DNA of 42,091 bases, from positions 1-42,091 of the forward strand of contig JAUQYB010000074.1 in the NCBI GenBank assembly GCA_030837825.1, given 5' to 3'. Positions 1-7,259 of the stretch are shown piece after piece; position 1 is the first letter of the stretch; each line of letters opens with the position of its first letter. The DNA comes from Albidovulum sp. (GTDB lineage Bacteria; Pseudomonadota; Alphaproteobacteria; Rhodobacterales; Rhodobacteraceae). Below the pieces are notes generated by a model. That model did not search any database, was not told the DNA's origin, and was given only the letters and a program-made list of their open reading frames with translations. The translations under genes and the position numbers were made by a program.

Positions 1-1
1 C

Positions 2-226
2 AGCGGCGCGGGGCTGGTGAAGGCGGTCTGCACCGCGAAGGGCGAGCTGAAGTCGCTCGACATCGACCCGTCGATCTTCCAGCCCTCGGAGAAGGAGGTG
101 GTCGAGGACCTGATCCTCGCCGCGATCAAGGACGCGCAGAAACGCGCGCAGGACCGGCTCCAGCAGGAACAGACGCGGATGATGCAGGACCTCGGCCTGC
201 CCGCCGACGTCAAGCTGCCGTTCTGA
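2..226 (+). CDS. ybaB: YbaB/EbfC family nucleoid-associated protein, C-terminal part (truncated by window edge)
   Basis: The open frame enters from the left edge at base 2 and gives 74 residues before the stop. The visible part reads [23 protein letters not shown] and then an amphipathic helix rich in Glu, Lys and Gln. That is the usual second half of the roughly 110-residue YbaB fold, which binds DNA as a dimer and coats the nucleoid. A GTG at 17 lies inside the conserved core and is not a real start. The recR GTG begins one base after the stop, giving the common ybaB-recR pair; dnaX usually lies just upstream but is outside the window. Identification rests on the GKGEL-type core and the recR linkage. 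Confidence 0.88.
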   Translation, partial: SGAGLVKAVCTAKGELKSLDIDPSIFQPSEKEVVEDLILAAIKDAQKRAQDRLQQEQTRMMQDLGLPADVKLPF

Positions 227-227
227 C

Positions 228-827
228 GTGTCCGACGCCACCCGCGACATCGAGGCTCTGATCGACCTGATGGCCCGCATGCCGGGGCTCGGGCCGCGCT
301 CGGCGCGGCGCGCGGTGCTGCACCTGATCAAGAAGCGCGGGCAGGTCATGGCGCCGCTCGCGCAGGCGATGGCCGAAGTCGCCGCAACGGCGCGGGAATG
401 CGCGGTCTGCGGCAACATCGGCACCACAGACATCTGCGCCATCTGTCGCGACGCGCGGCGCGCGACGGGCGAGATCTGCGTGGTGGAGGACGTGGCCGAC
501 CTCTGGGCGATGGAACGGGGCCAGGCCTTCAAGGGGCGCTACCATGTGCTCGGCGGCACGCTTTCCGCGCTCGACGCCGTCGGGCCGGAAGACCTGCGCA
601 TCCCGCGGCTCCTCGACCGGGTCCGCGACGAGGACATCCGCGAGGTGATCCTGGCGCTGAACGCCACCGTCGACGGCCAGACCACGGCGCACTACATCGC
701 CGAGGCGCTGGAGGGCACCGGCGTCGCCGTCACCTCGCTGGCCCAGGGCGTGCCGATCGGAGGGGAACTCGACTACCTCGACGACGGCACCATCCAGGCG
801 GCGCTGAAGGCGCGGAAGCGGGTGTAG
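228..827 (+). CDS. recR: Recombination mediator protein RecR
   Basis: This 199-residue protein has the usual length of RecR, which works with RecF and RecO to load RecA on gapped DNA. An N-terminal helix-hairpin-helix region ([19 protein letters not shown], about residues 15-33) binds DNA. A four-cysteine zinc motif ([16 protein letters not shown], about residues 58-73) follows. A Toprim domain starts at ICVVED (about residues 83-88) and contains the GGTLSALD block. The start is GTG, one base after the ybaB stop, so the two genes are almost certainly translated together. A hairpin terminator lies just downstream. Confidence 0.96.
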   Translation: MSDATRDIEALIDLMARMPGLGPRSARRAVLHLIKKRGQVMAPLAQAMAEVAATARECAVCGNIGTTDICAICRDARRATGEICVVEDVADLWAMERGQAFKGRYHVLGGTLSALDAVGPEDLRIPRLLDRVRDEDIREVILALNATVDGQTTAHYIAEALEGTGVAVTSLAQGVPIGGELDYLDDGTIQAALKARKRV

Positions 828-828
828 G

Positions 829-866
829 ACAACGAAAAAGGCGCGCCCGCAGGCGCGCCCCTTGTC
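829..866. terminator. Bidirectional hairpin terminator between recR and hsp20
   Basis: Two copies of GGCGCGCC (840-847 and 852-859) form an 8-bp GC stem with a CGCA loop. Outer GACAA (828-832) can pair with TTGTC (862-866). On the minus strand the stem is followed by five T residues, a good intrinsic terminator for the small heat-shock gene. On the plus strand the A-run lies before the stem, so it is weaker for recR. Confidence 0.75.
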
Positions 867-881
867 GTCATCCCGTCGGGA

Positions 882-1346
882 TCAGGCCGAAACCGTCTCC
901 ACGGCCTTCATCTCGACCGTGTCGCCCCTGGCGATCTCGATCCGGCGCGGCTTCAGCGCCTCGGGCACCTCGCGGACGAGGTCGATGTGCAGCATCCCGT
1001 CGGCGTGCGTCGCCCCGCTGACCTTCACATGGTCGGCCAGCGCGAAGCGGCGCTCGAACGCGCGCGTCGCGATGCCGCGGTGCTGGTAGGTCTTCGCGGG
1101 ATCTTCGGCAGCCTTGCGGGCCGCGACGATCAGCGCGCCCTCCTTCACCTCGACGCTAAGCTCGTCACCCGAGAAGCCGGCGACGGCGATCGAGATGCGG
1201 TAGGCATTCTCATCGGTTTTCTCGATGTTGTAGGGCGGATAGGTGGGCTGGGCCACATCGGCCGAAAGCACCCTGTCCATCAGGTCGGCAACGCGGTCGA
1301 AGCCGACGGTTGCGCGATAAAGCGGCGAAAGATCGAATGTGCGCAT
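882..1346 (-). CDS. Small heat-shock protein, Hsp20/IbpA class
   Basis: This 154-residue ATP-independent chaperone should bind unfolding proteins and hold them for DnaK or ClpB. The N-terminus (MRTFDLSPLYRATVGFDRV) is the IbpA-type signature. An alpha-crystallin domain spans about residues 38-135 (YPPYNIEK, AYRISIAVAGF, FERRFALADHVKV). The C-terminal IxI motif is PRRIEIA, used for oligomer contacts. A GAGGATGACTC Shine-Dalgarno region lies before the ATG. It stands alone between a terminator and the protease genes. I could not make out a convincing sigma-32 promoter or ROSE thermometer in the roughly 130 bases upstream. Confidence 0.93.
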   Translation of the reverse strand: MRTFDLSPLYRATVGFDRVADLMDRVLSADVAQPTYPPYNIEKTDENAYRISIAVAGFSGDELSVEVKEGALIVAARKAAEDPAKTYQHRGIATRAFERRFALADHVKVSGATHADGMLHIDLVREVPEALKPRRIEIARGDTVEMKAVETVSA

Positions 1347-1477
1347 GAGTCATCCTCCGTTGAGCGATGAAGCCCAAGCCCTGCGCAGGGCCCGGGCCGG
1401 TCCGGTTCCGGGGCCCTGATGCGGCACCCCGGCAGGGGTCAGATGTGAACGGCAGGAACGGAAATCAAGGCCCCGGC

Positions 1478-2287
1478 TCAGGGCCGGAGGAACTTGGCCC
1501 CGCCCGGAGCCTGCGACGCGGCACCTGCCGCCGGGCGCAGCACGCGGGCAGCCGGCGCGCCCTCAGCCCGCACGTCGCCGCGCCGGAGCGCGGCCTTCAG
1601 CTCTGCCACCGCCTTGGGAAGCTCCATGCCGAAGGCGAGCCGCCGGGCCCCCTCGGTGACCCCGCCCGAGACAAGCGAGACAAGCTCCACCCGCCCGCCG
1701 GTGCGGCGAAACACCGGCGCGCCGGAGGAGCCGAAGGTCACGTCGCAGTCGAAGGCGACGAGTCCGTCGTCGCGGCCCAGCAGGGTGCAGCTCTCGTCCT
1801 GCGACAGCGCCTCGTCCCGGCCCTGGCCGTAGGAAACGACGGTCAGGTCACCTGCCCCCTCCGCAAGCGCCGCGGCCGGATAGGGCGCAGCGGTGCCGAC
1901 CGGCACCGGGCTGGCAAGCTGCATCAGCCCGAGGTCGTGGCGGATGCGTTCCGCGCCGGCACCCTGCGGGGCATAGGCCGGATGCACCACGATGCGCAGG
2001 ATGCCCGACTCCGCCAGCGCCACGCCGTCGCGAAGGCCCGCACGGAACCGCAGTGTTGCGGGCGCCGCCAGCGTCCCATCCGCGGATGAAAGGCAGTGCG
2101 CCGCGGTCAGCACCAGGTCGGCGGCGACGAGGACACCGGTGCAATAGCCCCGGCCGTCGATCTCGACCCGGCCGACCGCCTCCCAACCCAGGAGATCCTG
2201 CCGGAGCGTCAGCCGCTTCAGCGGCGCCTCCGCAGCGGCCGGCAGGGTGGTGAGCAGAAGCGCGGCCGAGGCAAGGAACGCCCGCAT
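1478..2287 (-). CDS. Secreted trypsin-like serine protease (first of a tandem pair)
   Basis: A 269-residue protein starting with a signal peptide (MRAFLASAALLLTTLPAAAEA). The chymotrypsin-fold triad is visible: His64 in TAAHCL, Asp118 in HDLGLMQL and Ser188 in FGSSGAP. The serine motif is GSSGA rather than the GDSGG of digestive enzymes. Cysteine pairs C49/C65 and C171/C181 are well placed for disulfides, which fits a periplasmic or exported enzyme. I chose the ATG at 2287; an upstream GTG at 2350 would place charged residues before the signal peptide and overlap the neighbouring gene. The stop of the paralogous protease is only one base upstream, so the two form an operon. The substrate is unknown. 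Confidence 0.85.
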   Translation of the reverse strand: MRAFLASAALLLTTLPAAAEAPLKRLTLRQDLLGWEAVGRVEIDGRGYCTGVLVAADLVLTAAHCLSSADGTLAAPATLRFRAGLRDGVALAESGILRIVVHPAYAPQGAGAERIRHDLGLMQLASPVPVGTAAPYPAAALAEGAGDLTVVSYGQGRDEALSQDESCTLLGRDDGLVAFDCDVTFGSSGAPVFRRTGGRVELVSLVSGGVTEGARRLAFGMELPKAVAELKAALRRGDVRAEGAPAARVLRPAAGAASQAPGGAKFLRP

Positions 2288-2288
2288 C

Positions 2289-3122
2289 TCACGGCCGGAC
2301 GAACTTGGCCGTGGTCCGGGCCGACGGCCCGAAGGCGCCGCCCGCCGCACCGGGGGCGACCCGGACGAAGGGCGTCCCGCCCTCGGCGAGTGCCGCGCGC
2401 AACTCGCCGAGCGGCCCCTCCATCTGGGTGCCGAGCGCGACCGGCCGGCTGTTCATCTCGGCCTTCGCCGAGACGACCGAGACGATTCTTGGCTCGCCGT
2501 TCTCCATCGCGAAGATCGGCGCGCCGGAGGATCCGAAATCGACCGAGCAGGTCAGGACGAGAATGCCCGGCTCGCGGCCCAGCACCGCGCAGGCCGGCTG
2601 GAGCGCGGGCGCCTCCGCCCGGTCGAGCGCATAGGAGACGACACCCACGGTGTCGCCCTGCACCGGATCGTGACCGATGCCGAAGGGATGGACCGAGGGC
2701 AGCCGGATCGGCTGGTCAAGCTCGAGGATCGCGAGGTCGTAGGCCACCCGGTCGATCCGGTCGCGTCCCTCGTAGACATAGTCGGGATGCGGCACGGCCC
2801 GCCGCACGCCCCGGTAGGCGACGGCACGGCCGCCCCGCCAGCCGGCGAGAAACTCGAAGTCGGCGGGGTCGTAGGCCAGCCCGGTCTTCTGGTCGTAAAG
2901 GCAATGCGCCGCGGTCAGGACCAGCGCCGGCGCGATCAGCGTGCCGGTGCAGAAGGCCGACCGGCCGATGTCGATGCGGCCGACCGCCTCCCAGCCGCGG
3001 GTGGCGTCCGCCGTGGTCAGCTCGGTCAGGGCGGCGTCGTGCGGAGCCTCCTGCGCCACGCCCGGGCCACCGATCATGCTGCTGATCATCAGGGCGGCGA
3101 GCGCCGCCAGAACCGTCCGCAT
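2289..3122 (-). CDS. Secreted trypsin-like serine protease (second of the pair)
   Basis: A 277-residue paralogue of the next gene, read first in the operon. It has an N-terminal signal peptide (about residues 1-23), then GWEAVGRIDI, which matches GWEAVGRVEI in its neighbour. The triad is His73 (TAAHCL), Asp129 (YDLAILEL) and Ser199 (FGSSGAP). Cysteines 58/74 and 178/192 can form two disulfides. Both proteins end in almost the same hexapeptide (AKFVRP here, AKFLRP in the neighbour), pointing to a recent duplication or a shared C-terminal function. About 110 bases of non-coding DNA separate it from glcF. Confidence 0.85.
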   Translation of the reverse strand: MRTVLAALAALMISSMIGGPGVAQEAPHDAALTELTTADATRGWEAVGRIDIGRSAFCTGTLIAPALVLTAAHCLYDQKTGLAYDPADFEFLAGWRGGRAVAYRGVRRAVPHPDYVYEGRDRIDRVAYDLAILELDQPIRLPSVHPFGIGHDPVQGDTVGVVSYALDRAEAPALQPACAVLGREPGILVLTCSVDFGSSGAPIFAMENGEPRIVSVVSAKAEMNSRPVALGTQMEGPLGELRAALAEGGTPFVRVAPGAAGGAFGPSARTTAKFVRP

Positions 3123-3236
3123 CCCTGCCTCCGCCTGTCCGGACGGTTCCTAGCCGCCGCTTGGGGCAAGAATATGGCCGGCGCCCGCGCGGGGCAACGG
3201 CCCGCCGCGCAATGCGGCATCCAGAACGGCCGCCGG

Positions 3237-4526
3237 TCAGACCGCCGCGAGCGACCGCGGCCGCGGCCCGCCCGTCGCCCAGTCCAGAAGCTCGACGGTG
3301 TGGACGACCGGGATGCCGGTGCCCGCGCCGATCTGGATCATGCAGCCGATGTTGCCGGCGGCGATCACCTCCGGCCGCCTCGCCTCCAGCGTCGCCACCT
3401 TGCGCCGCTTCAGCTCTCCCGAAATCTCCGGCTGGAGGAGGTTGTAGGTGCCGGCAGAGCCGCAGCAGAGATGGGCGTCGGCGGGTTCCACCACCTCGAA
3501 CCCGGCCGCCTTGAGCAGCGCCTTCGGCGCCGTTGTCACCCTCTGCCCGTGCTGAAGCGAGCAGGCCGCGTGATAGGCGACCCGCAGCGCCTCCGGCGCC
3601 TTCGCCTGCGGCTTCAGCCGGGCCAGAAGCTCGGTCACGTCGCAGGCGAGTGCGGCCACCTCCGCCGCCTCCGCCGCCATGCCCGTGGTGCGGAACATGT
3701 GGCCGTAGTCCTTCACCCTCGTGCCGCAGCCGGAGGTGTTGATGACGATGGCGTCGAGCGCGCCCCTGCGCTTCTCCTCCGTCCAGGCGCGGATGTTGGC
3801 CGTGGCCGAGCGATGCGCCTCGGCCTCGCGGCCCATGTGATGGGTCAGCGCCCCGCAGCAGCCCGCGCCCCTCGCCACCACCACCTCGCAGCCGAGCCGG
3901 GTCAGCAGCCGGATCGTCGCATCGTTGATGTCGGTGTCGAGCGCCTTCTGCGCGCAGCCAGTCATCAGCGCCACCCGCATCCGCCGCTCGCCCCGCGCCG
4001 GGAACACCTGCGGATCGTCATTGCGGCTGACCGGGGGCAGCCTCTTCGGCGCCATCGCCACCATCGCCCTCAGCCGCGCGTCGGGCAGGACACTTGCGAA
4101 GGGCCGCGCCATCTTCGCCCCGAGAAGCGCCAGCCGGAAGCGGGTGGGATGGGGGATCACCTGCGCCAGCACCCAGCGCAGCGCCCGGTCGCGCCAGGGC
4201 CGGCGCCAGGTCTTCTCGATATGCGCGCGGGCATGGTCGACCAGATGCATGTAGTGCACGCCAGAGGGGCAGGTCGTCATGCAGGCAAGGCACGAAAGAC
4301 AGCGGTCGATGTGCTTGACGGTCTTCTCGTCCGCCGCCCGCCCGCTCTCCAGCATCTCCTTGATCAGGTAGATGCGCCCGCGCGGGCTGTCGAGTTCGTC
4401 GCCCAGCACCTGATAGGTCGGGCAGGTCGCGGTGCAGAAGCCGCAATGGACACAGGCGCGCAGGATCTCGTTGGCCCGGGCGATGCCGGGGTCGCGGAGC
4501 TGGTCCTCGGTGAAATGCGTCTGCAT
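3237..4526 (-). CDS. glcF: Glycolate oxidase iron-sulfur subunit GlcF
   Basis: A 429-residue electron-transfer subunit of the membrane-associated glycolate oxidase complex, which oxidises glycolate to glyoxylate. Two ferredoxin-type [4Fe-4S] motifs lie near the N-terminus: C25-x2-C28-x2-C31-x3-C35-P (CVHCGFCTATCP) and C76-x2-C79-x2-C82-x3-C86-P (CLSCLACMTTCP). Two cysteine-rich CCG domains follow (GCCGALTHHMG and CCGSAGTYN), as in heterodisulfide-reductase-like proteins. I start it at the ATG at 4526, which overlaps the glcE stop (TGATG); the longer open frame runs back into glcE and has no family similarity. It is last in glcD-glcE-glcF. Confidence 0.94.
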   Translation of the reverse strand: MQTHFTEDQLRDPGIARANEILRACVHCGFCTATCPTYQVLGDELDSPRGRIYLIKEMLESGRAADEKTVKHIDRCLSCLACMTTCPSGVHYMHLVDHARAHIEKTWRRPWRDRALRWVLAQVIPHPTRFRLALLGAKMARPFASVLPDARLRAMVAMAPKRLPPVSRNDDPQVFPARGERRMRVALMTGCAQKALDTDINDATIRLLTRLGCEVVVARGAGCCGALTHHMGREAEAHRSATANIRAWTEEKRRGALDAIVINTSGCGTRVKDYGHMFRTTGMAAEAAEVAALACDVTELLARLKPQAKAPEALRVAYHAACSLQHGQRVTTAPKALLKAAGFEVVEPADAHLCCGSAGTYNLLQPEISGELKRRKVATLEARRPEVIAAGNIGCMIQIGAGTGIPVVHTVELLDWATGGPRPRSLAAV

Positions 4527-5635
4527 CAGCCCATCAGCCCCGGATTGAGAATGCCCCGCGGATCGAACCGCGCCCTGAGCCCGGCGGAAAGCGCCGCCAC
4601 CGGCGCGGGCTCCGGCGGGAAGGGGGCGATCCGTGCCCGCACCTCCGCAGGGGCGCGGACCAGCGTGGCATGGCCGTCGACGCGCCCAAGCCGGGCGCGC
4701 AGGTCGTCCCCCTCGGCCACCAGCAGCCAGACCCGCCCGCCGCCCCAGTCGTAGAGCGCGCGTCGCGCCCCGGCGCGCGCCACCAGCCCCGCCGCCGCGG
4801 AGGGCCGGCATGACAGCCGCCAGACATCGCCCGGCACGCCGTGGAAGGGCGCCACGTCGCGCACCGCGCGCCAGAGTGCCGCCACGGCCCCGGGGTCGCG
4901 CTCCACCCGCACGGGCCCGAAACGGGCAAGCAGCGCGGCGAGCCGTTCCGCCCGATAGGCCACCGACTGCGCGAAACCCTCGATCCGCAGCAGCGTCCCC
5001 ATCGCCCCGTGCGCCGCGCCGGTCACGTCGTAGGGCGAGCCGAGTGCCGCCGTCATCGCCGCCACCCCCCGGGCGTCGTCGAGCCCGTCGAGGATCAGAA
5101 CCGCCACCGCCCCGGGCGCCGGCAGCACCTTGAGGCTGACCTCGGTCATCACGCCGAGCGTGCCCCAGGAGCCCGCCATCAGCTTCACGAGGTCATAGCC
5201 GGTGACGTTCTTCATCACCCGGCCGCCGTTCTTCACCACCCTGCCGGCGCCATCGACGAAGCGCACGCCGAGAAGCGCGTCGCGCGCCGCCCCGGCCTGC
5301 ACCCGCCGCGGCCCGGAGACATTGGCCGCGACCATGCCGCCCAGCGTCGGCTCCCCCGCCGTTCCCAGAAGCCCGCGCCAGTCCGCCGGCTCGAAGGCCA
5401 GCCGCTGGCCCTCTGCCGCAAGCACCGCCTCGACCTCGACCAGCGGCGTTCCCGCCCCGGCCACCAGCGTCAGCGCGCCGGGCTCGTAGAGCGTGATCCC
5501 GGACAGGCCCGAGGCCTCCAGCGCCTCGCCCGCCACCGGGCGGCCGATGTCGCGCGTGCCGCCGCCGCGGATGCGGAAGGGCCCCCTCGCCCCCCGCACC
5601 ACCTCGGCCAGTTCGTCCTCGCTGGAAACCTTCAC
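4526..5635 (-). CDS. glcE: Glycolate oxidase FAD-binding subunit GlcE
   Basis: A 369-residue FAD-binding protein of the PCMH/oxygen-oxidoreductase family, the second flavin subunit of glycolate oxidase. The FAD-binding part shows FRIRGGGT (about residues 20-27), LGGMVAANVSGPRR and NVTGYDLVKLMAGSWGTLG; the C-terminus ends in RFDPRGILNPGLMG, typical of the family. The start is a GTG at 5635 preceded by a GGCGGA ribosome-binding sequence; the open frame continues upstream through glcD in another frame without homology. It overlaps glcF by one base. The 71-base gap from glcD holds a dispersed hairpin repeat. Confidence 0.92.
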   Translation of the reverse strand: MKVSSEDELAEVVRGARGPFRIRGGGTRDIGRPVAGEALEASGLSGITLYEPGALTLVAGAGTPLVEVEAVLAAEGQRLAFEPADWRGLLGTAGEPTLGGMVAANVSGPRRVQAGAARDALLGVRFVDGAGRVVKNGGRVMKNVTGYDLVKLMAGSWGTLGVMTEVSLKVLPAPGAVAVLILDGLDDARGVAAMTAALGSPYDVTGAAHGAMGTLLRIEGFAQSVAYRAERLAALLARFGPVRVERDPGAVAALWRAVRDVAPFHGVPGDVWRLSCRPSAAAGLVARAGARRALYDWGGGRVWLLVAEGDDLRARLGRVDGHATLVRAPAEVRARIAPFPPEPAPVAALSAGLRARFDPRGILNPGLMG

Positions 5636-5644
5636 CGCTCCGCC

Positions 5645-5695
5645 TTCTTCGTTGCCGAAATACCCCGCGGGGGTCCGGGGGCGCGAAGCCCCCGG
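5645..5695 (+). repeat. Dispersed intergenic hairpin element, copy A (between glcD and glcE)
   Basis: A 20-base head, TTCTTCGTTGCCGAAATACC (5645-5664), is followed by a G-rich link and a perfect 8-bp hairpin, CCGGGGGC (5675-5682) with GCCCCCGG (5688-5695) around a GCGAA loop. The same head and hairpin layout recurs at 27326-27379 (+) and 16204-16250 (-). It lies inside the glc operon, antisense to it. It could weaken or process the transcript between glcD and glcE; that is inference. Confidence 0.8.
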
Positions 5696-5706
5696 GCGCC
5701 GCCCCC

Positions 5707-7140
5707 TCAGCCCGCGCGCCGCGCTGCACTCAGCGCCAGCGGAAACACCTTCGCCGGGTTGAGCAGCCAGGCCGGATCGAAGATGTCCTTCACCCGCATC
5801 TGCGCCTCCATGTCGGCGGGCGCATACTGCACGCCCATCAGGTCGCGCTTCTCGATGCCGACGCCGTGCTCGCCGGTCAGGCAGCCCCCGACCTCGACGC
5901 AGAGCTTCAGGATCGCCGCGCCCATCGCCTCGCAGCGTTCCAGATCGCCCGGCCGGTTGGCGTCGTAGAGGATCAGCGGGTGCATGTTGCCGTCGCCGGC
6001 GTGGAAGACGTTGGCCACCTCGAGTCCGTAGTCCCCCTGCATCTCGCCGATGCGCCTCAGCACCTGCGGCAGGGCCGAGACCGGGATCGTCCCGTCGAGG
6101 CACATGTAGTCGTTGATCTGCCCCATCGCCCCGAAGGCCGACTTGCGGCCGAGCCAGATCTTCCGCGCCTCCTCCTCCGACCGGCTTTCGCGGAACTCCA
6201 CCGGATCGTGGCCGAGGGCGATCTGGCGGATCAGGCCGAGCTGCTCGTCGATCTCCGGCTCCGATCCCTCGACCTCGACGATCAGCAGCGCCTCGCAGTC
6301 GGGATAGCCGGCATGGGCGAAGGCTTCGCAGGCGCGGATGCAGGGCCGGTCCATGAACTCGATCGCCACCGGCAGCACGCCGGCCCGGATGATGCCGGCG
6401 ACGCAGGCGCCCGCCGCCTCGCTGGAGGCGAAGGCGATCAGCACCGGCCGCGCGCCCTCCGGTTTCGGCAGGATGCGAAGCGTCGCCTCGGTCACCACGC
6501 CAAGCTGCCCTTCCGAGCCGCAGACGACGCCGAGCAGGTCGAGCCCGCCCGCGTCCAGATGCGCGCCGCCCAGCTCCACCACGGTGCCGTCCATCAGCAC
6601 CAGCGTCACGCCGAGAAGGTTGTTCGTGGTCACGCCGTATTTCAGGCAATGCGCCCCGCCCGAGTTCATCGCGATGTTGCCGGCGACAGCACAGGCGAGC
6701 TGCGAGGACGGGTCGGGCGCATAGAAGAACCCCTCACCCTCGACCGCGCCGGTGACCGAAAGATTGGTGCGCCCGGCCTCGACCCGAATGAAGCGGTCGC
6801 CGTGGTCGACCTCCAGCACCCTGGTCATCCGCGCGACACCGAGGACCACGCTGTCGGCCGTGGGCAGCGCGCCCCCCGAAAGCGAGGTGCCCGATCCGCG
6901 CGGCACCACCGGCACCCGGCCCTCGTGGCAGACCTTCAGCGCCGCGGCCACCTCCGCCGTCGATCTCGGCAGCACGACCGCGAGTGGCGGGCAGCGGTAG
7001 GCGGCGAGCGCATCGCATTCATAGGCGAGCGTCTCGGCCGGGTCATCGATCACCGCATCGGCGGGCAGGACGGAGCGCAGGCGCGCCACGATCCCGGCCC
7101 GGCGGTTCAGGACGGAAGCGTCGGGGCGCGGCATGTCCAT
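5707..7140 (-). CDS. glcD: Glycolate oxidase catalytic subunit GlcD (FAD-linked)
   Basis: A 477-residue FAD-linked oxidase, the catalytic subunit of glycolate oxidase. The PCMH FAD domain shows VPRGSGTSLSGGALP (about residues 99-113) and CAVAGNIAMNSGGAHCLKYGVT. The C-terminal FAD-oxidase domain ends with HAGDGNMHPLILYD, then GEHGVGIEKRDLM, and LNPAKVFPL at the end, all diagnostic of GlcD. The ATG at 7140 has GGAGG eight bases upstream; a second ATG two codons later is possible. It is the first gene of glcDEF. A perfect inverted repeat overlaps its leader and is a likely regulator site or leader hairpin. Confidence 0.95.
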   Translation of the reverse strand: MDMPRPDASVLNRRAGIVARLRSVLPADAVIDDPAETLAYECDALAAYRCPPLAVVLPRSTAEVAAALKVCHEGRVPVVPRGSGTSLSGGALPTADSVVLGVARMTRVLEVDHGDRFIRVEAGRTNLSVTGAVEGEGFFYAPDPSSQLACAVAGNIAMNSGGAHCLKYGVTTNNLLGVTLVLMDGTVVELGGAHLDAGGLDLLGVVCGSEGQLGVVTEATLRILPKPEGARPVLIAFASSEAAGACVAGIIRAGVLPVAIEFMDRPCIRACEAFAHAGYPDCEALLIVEVEGSEPEIDEQLGLIRQIALGHDPVEFRESRSEEEARKIWLGRKSAFGAMGQINDYMCLDGTIPVSALPQVLRRIGEMQGDYGLEVANVFHAGDGNMHPLILYDANRPGDLERCEAMGAAILKLCVEVGGCLTGEHGVGIEKRDLMGVQYAPADMEAQMRVKDIFDPAWLLNPAKVFPLALSAARRAG

Positions 7141-7151
7141 GCGGGAAACCT

Positions 7152-7182
7152 CCGGATTGGTAAAATCTTATAACCAATCCGG
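7152..7182 (-). promoter_or_regulatory. Perfect 10-bp inverted repeat (T-N11-A type) in the glcD leader
   Basis: CCGGATTGGT (7152-7161) and ACCAATCCGG (7173-7182) are exact inverted repeats with an 11-base AT-rich spacer. The T-N11-A geometry matches the box bound by LysR-type regulators. On the glcD strand the spacer reads TATAAGATTTT, which could hold a -10 element. The proximal arm runs into the GGAGG ribosome-binding site, so an mRNA hairpin that hides the site is an alternative. No LysR gene is present in the window. Confidence 0.6.
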
Positions 7183-7211
7183 GATCGGAACAAGCCGCCA
7201 TCTGCAAGCGA

Positions 7212-7239
7212 AACGCCCCCGCGGGGAGGCGGGAGCGTT
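7212..7239 (-). terminator. Stem-loop terminator after the coxL-coxM fusion gene
   Basis: AACGCCCCCGC (7212-7222) pairs with GCGGGAGCGTT (7229-7239) with one mismatch around a six-base loop. Read on the minus strand it lies 20 bases after the coxLM stop and is followed by a short T run. It probably ends the cox transcript before the glcD promoter region. Confidence 0.6.
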
Positions 7240-7259
7240 CCCTGATGCGCTTCCCGTCG

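Noticed and set aside
2247..4754. 835-codon plus-strand frame
   Set aside because: Antisense to a protease gene and glcF; no family features.
4526..6649. GlcE with a 338-residue N-terminal extension
   Set aside because: The extra part is an off-frame reading of glcD and of the hairpin repeat. The GTG at 5635 has a ribosome-binding site and gives the family length.
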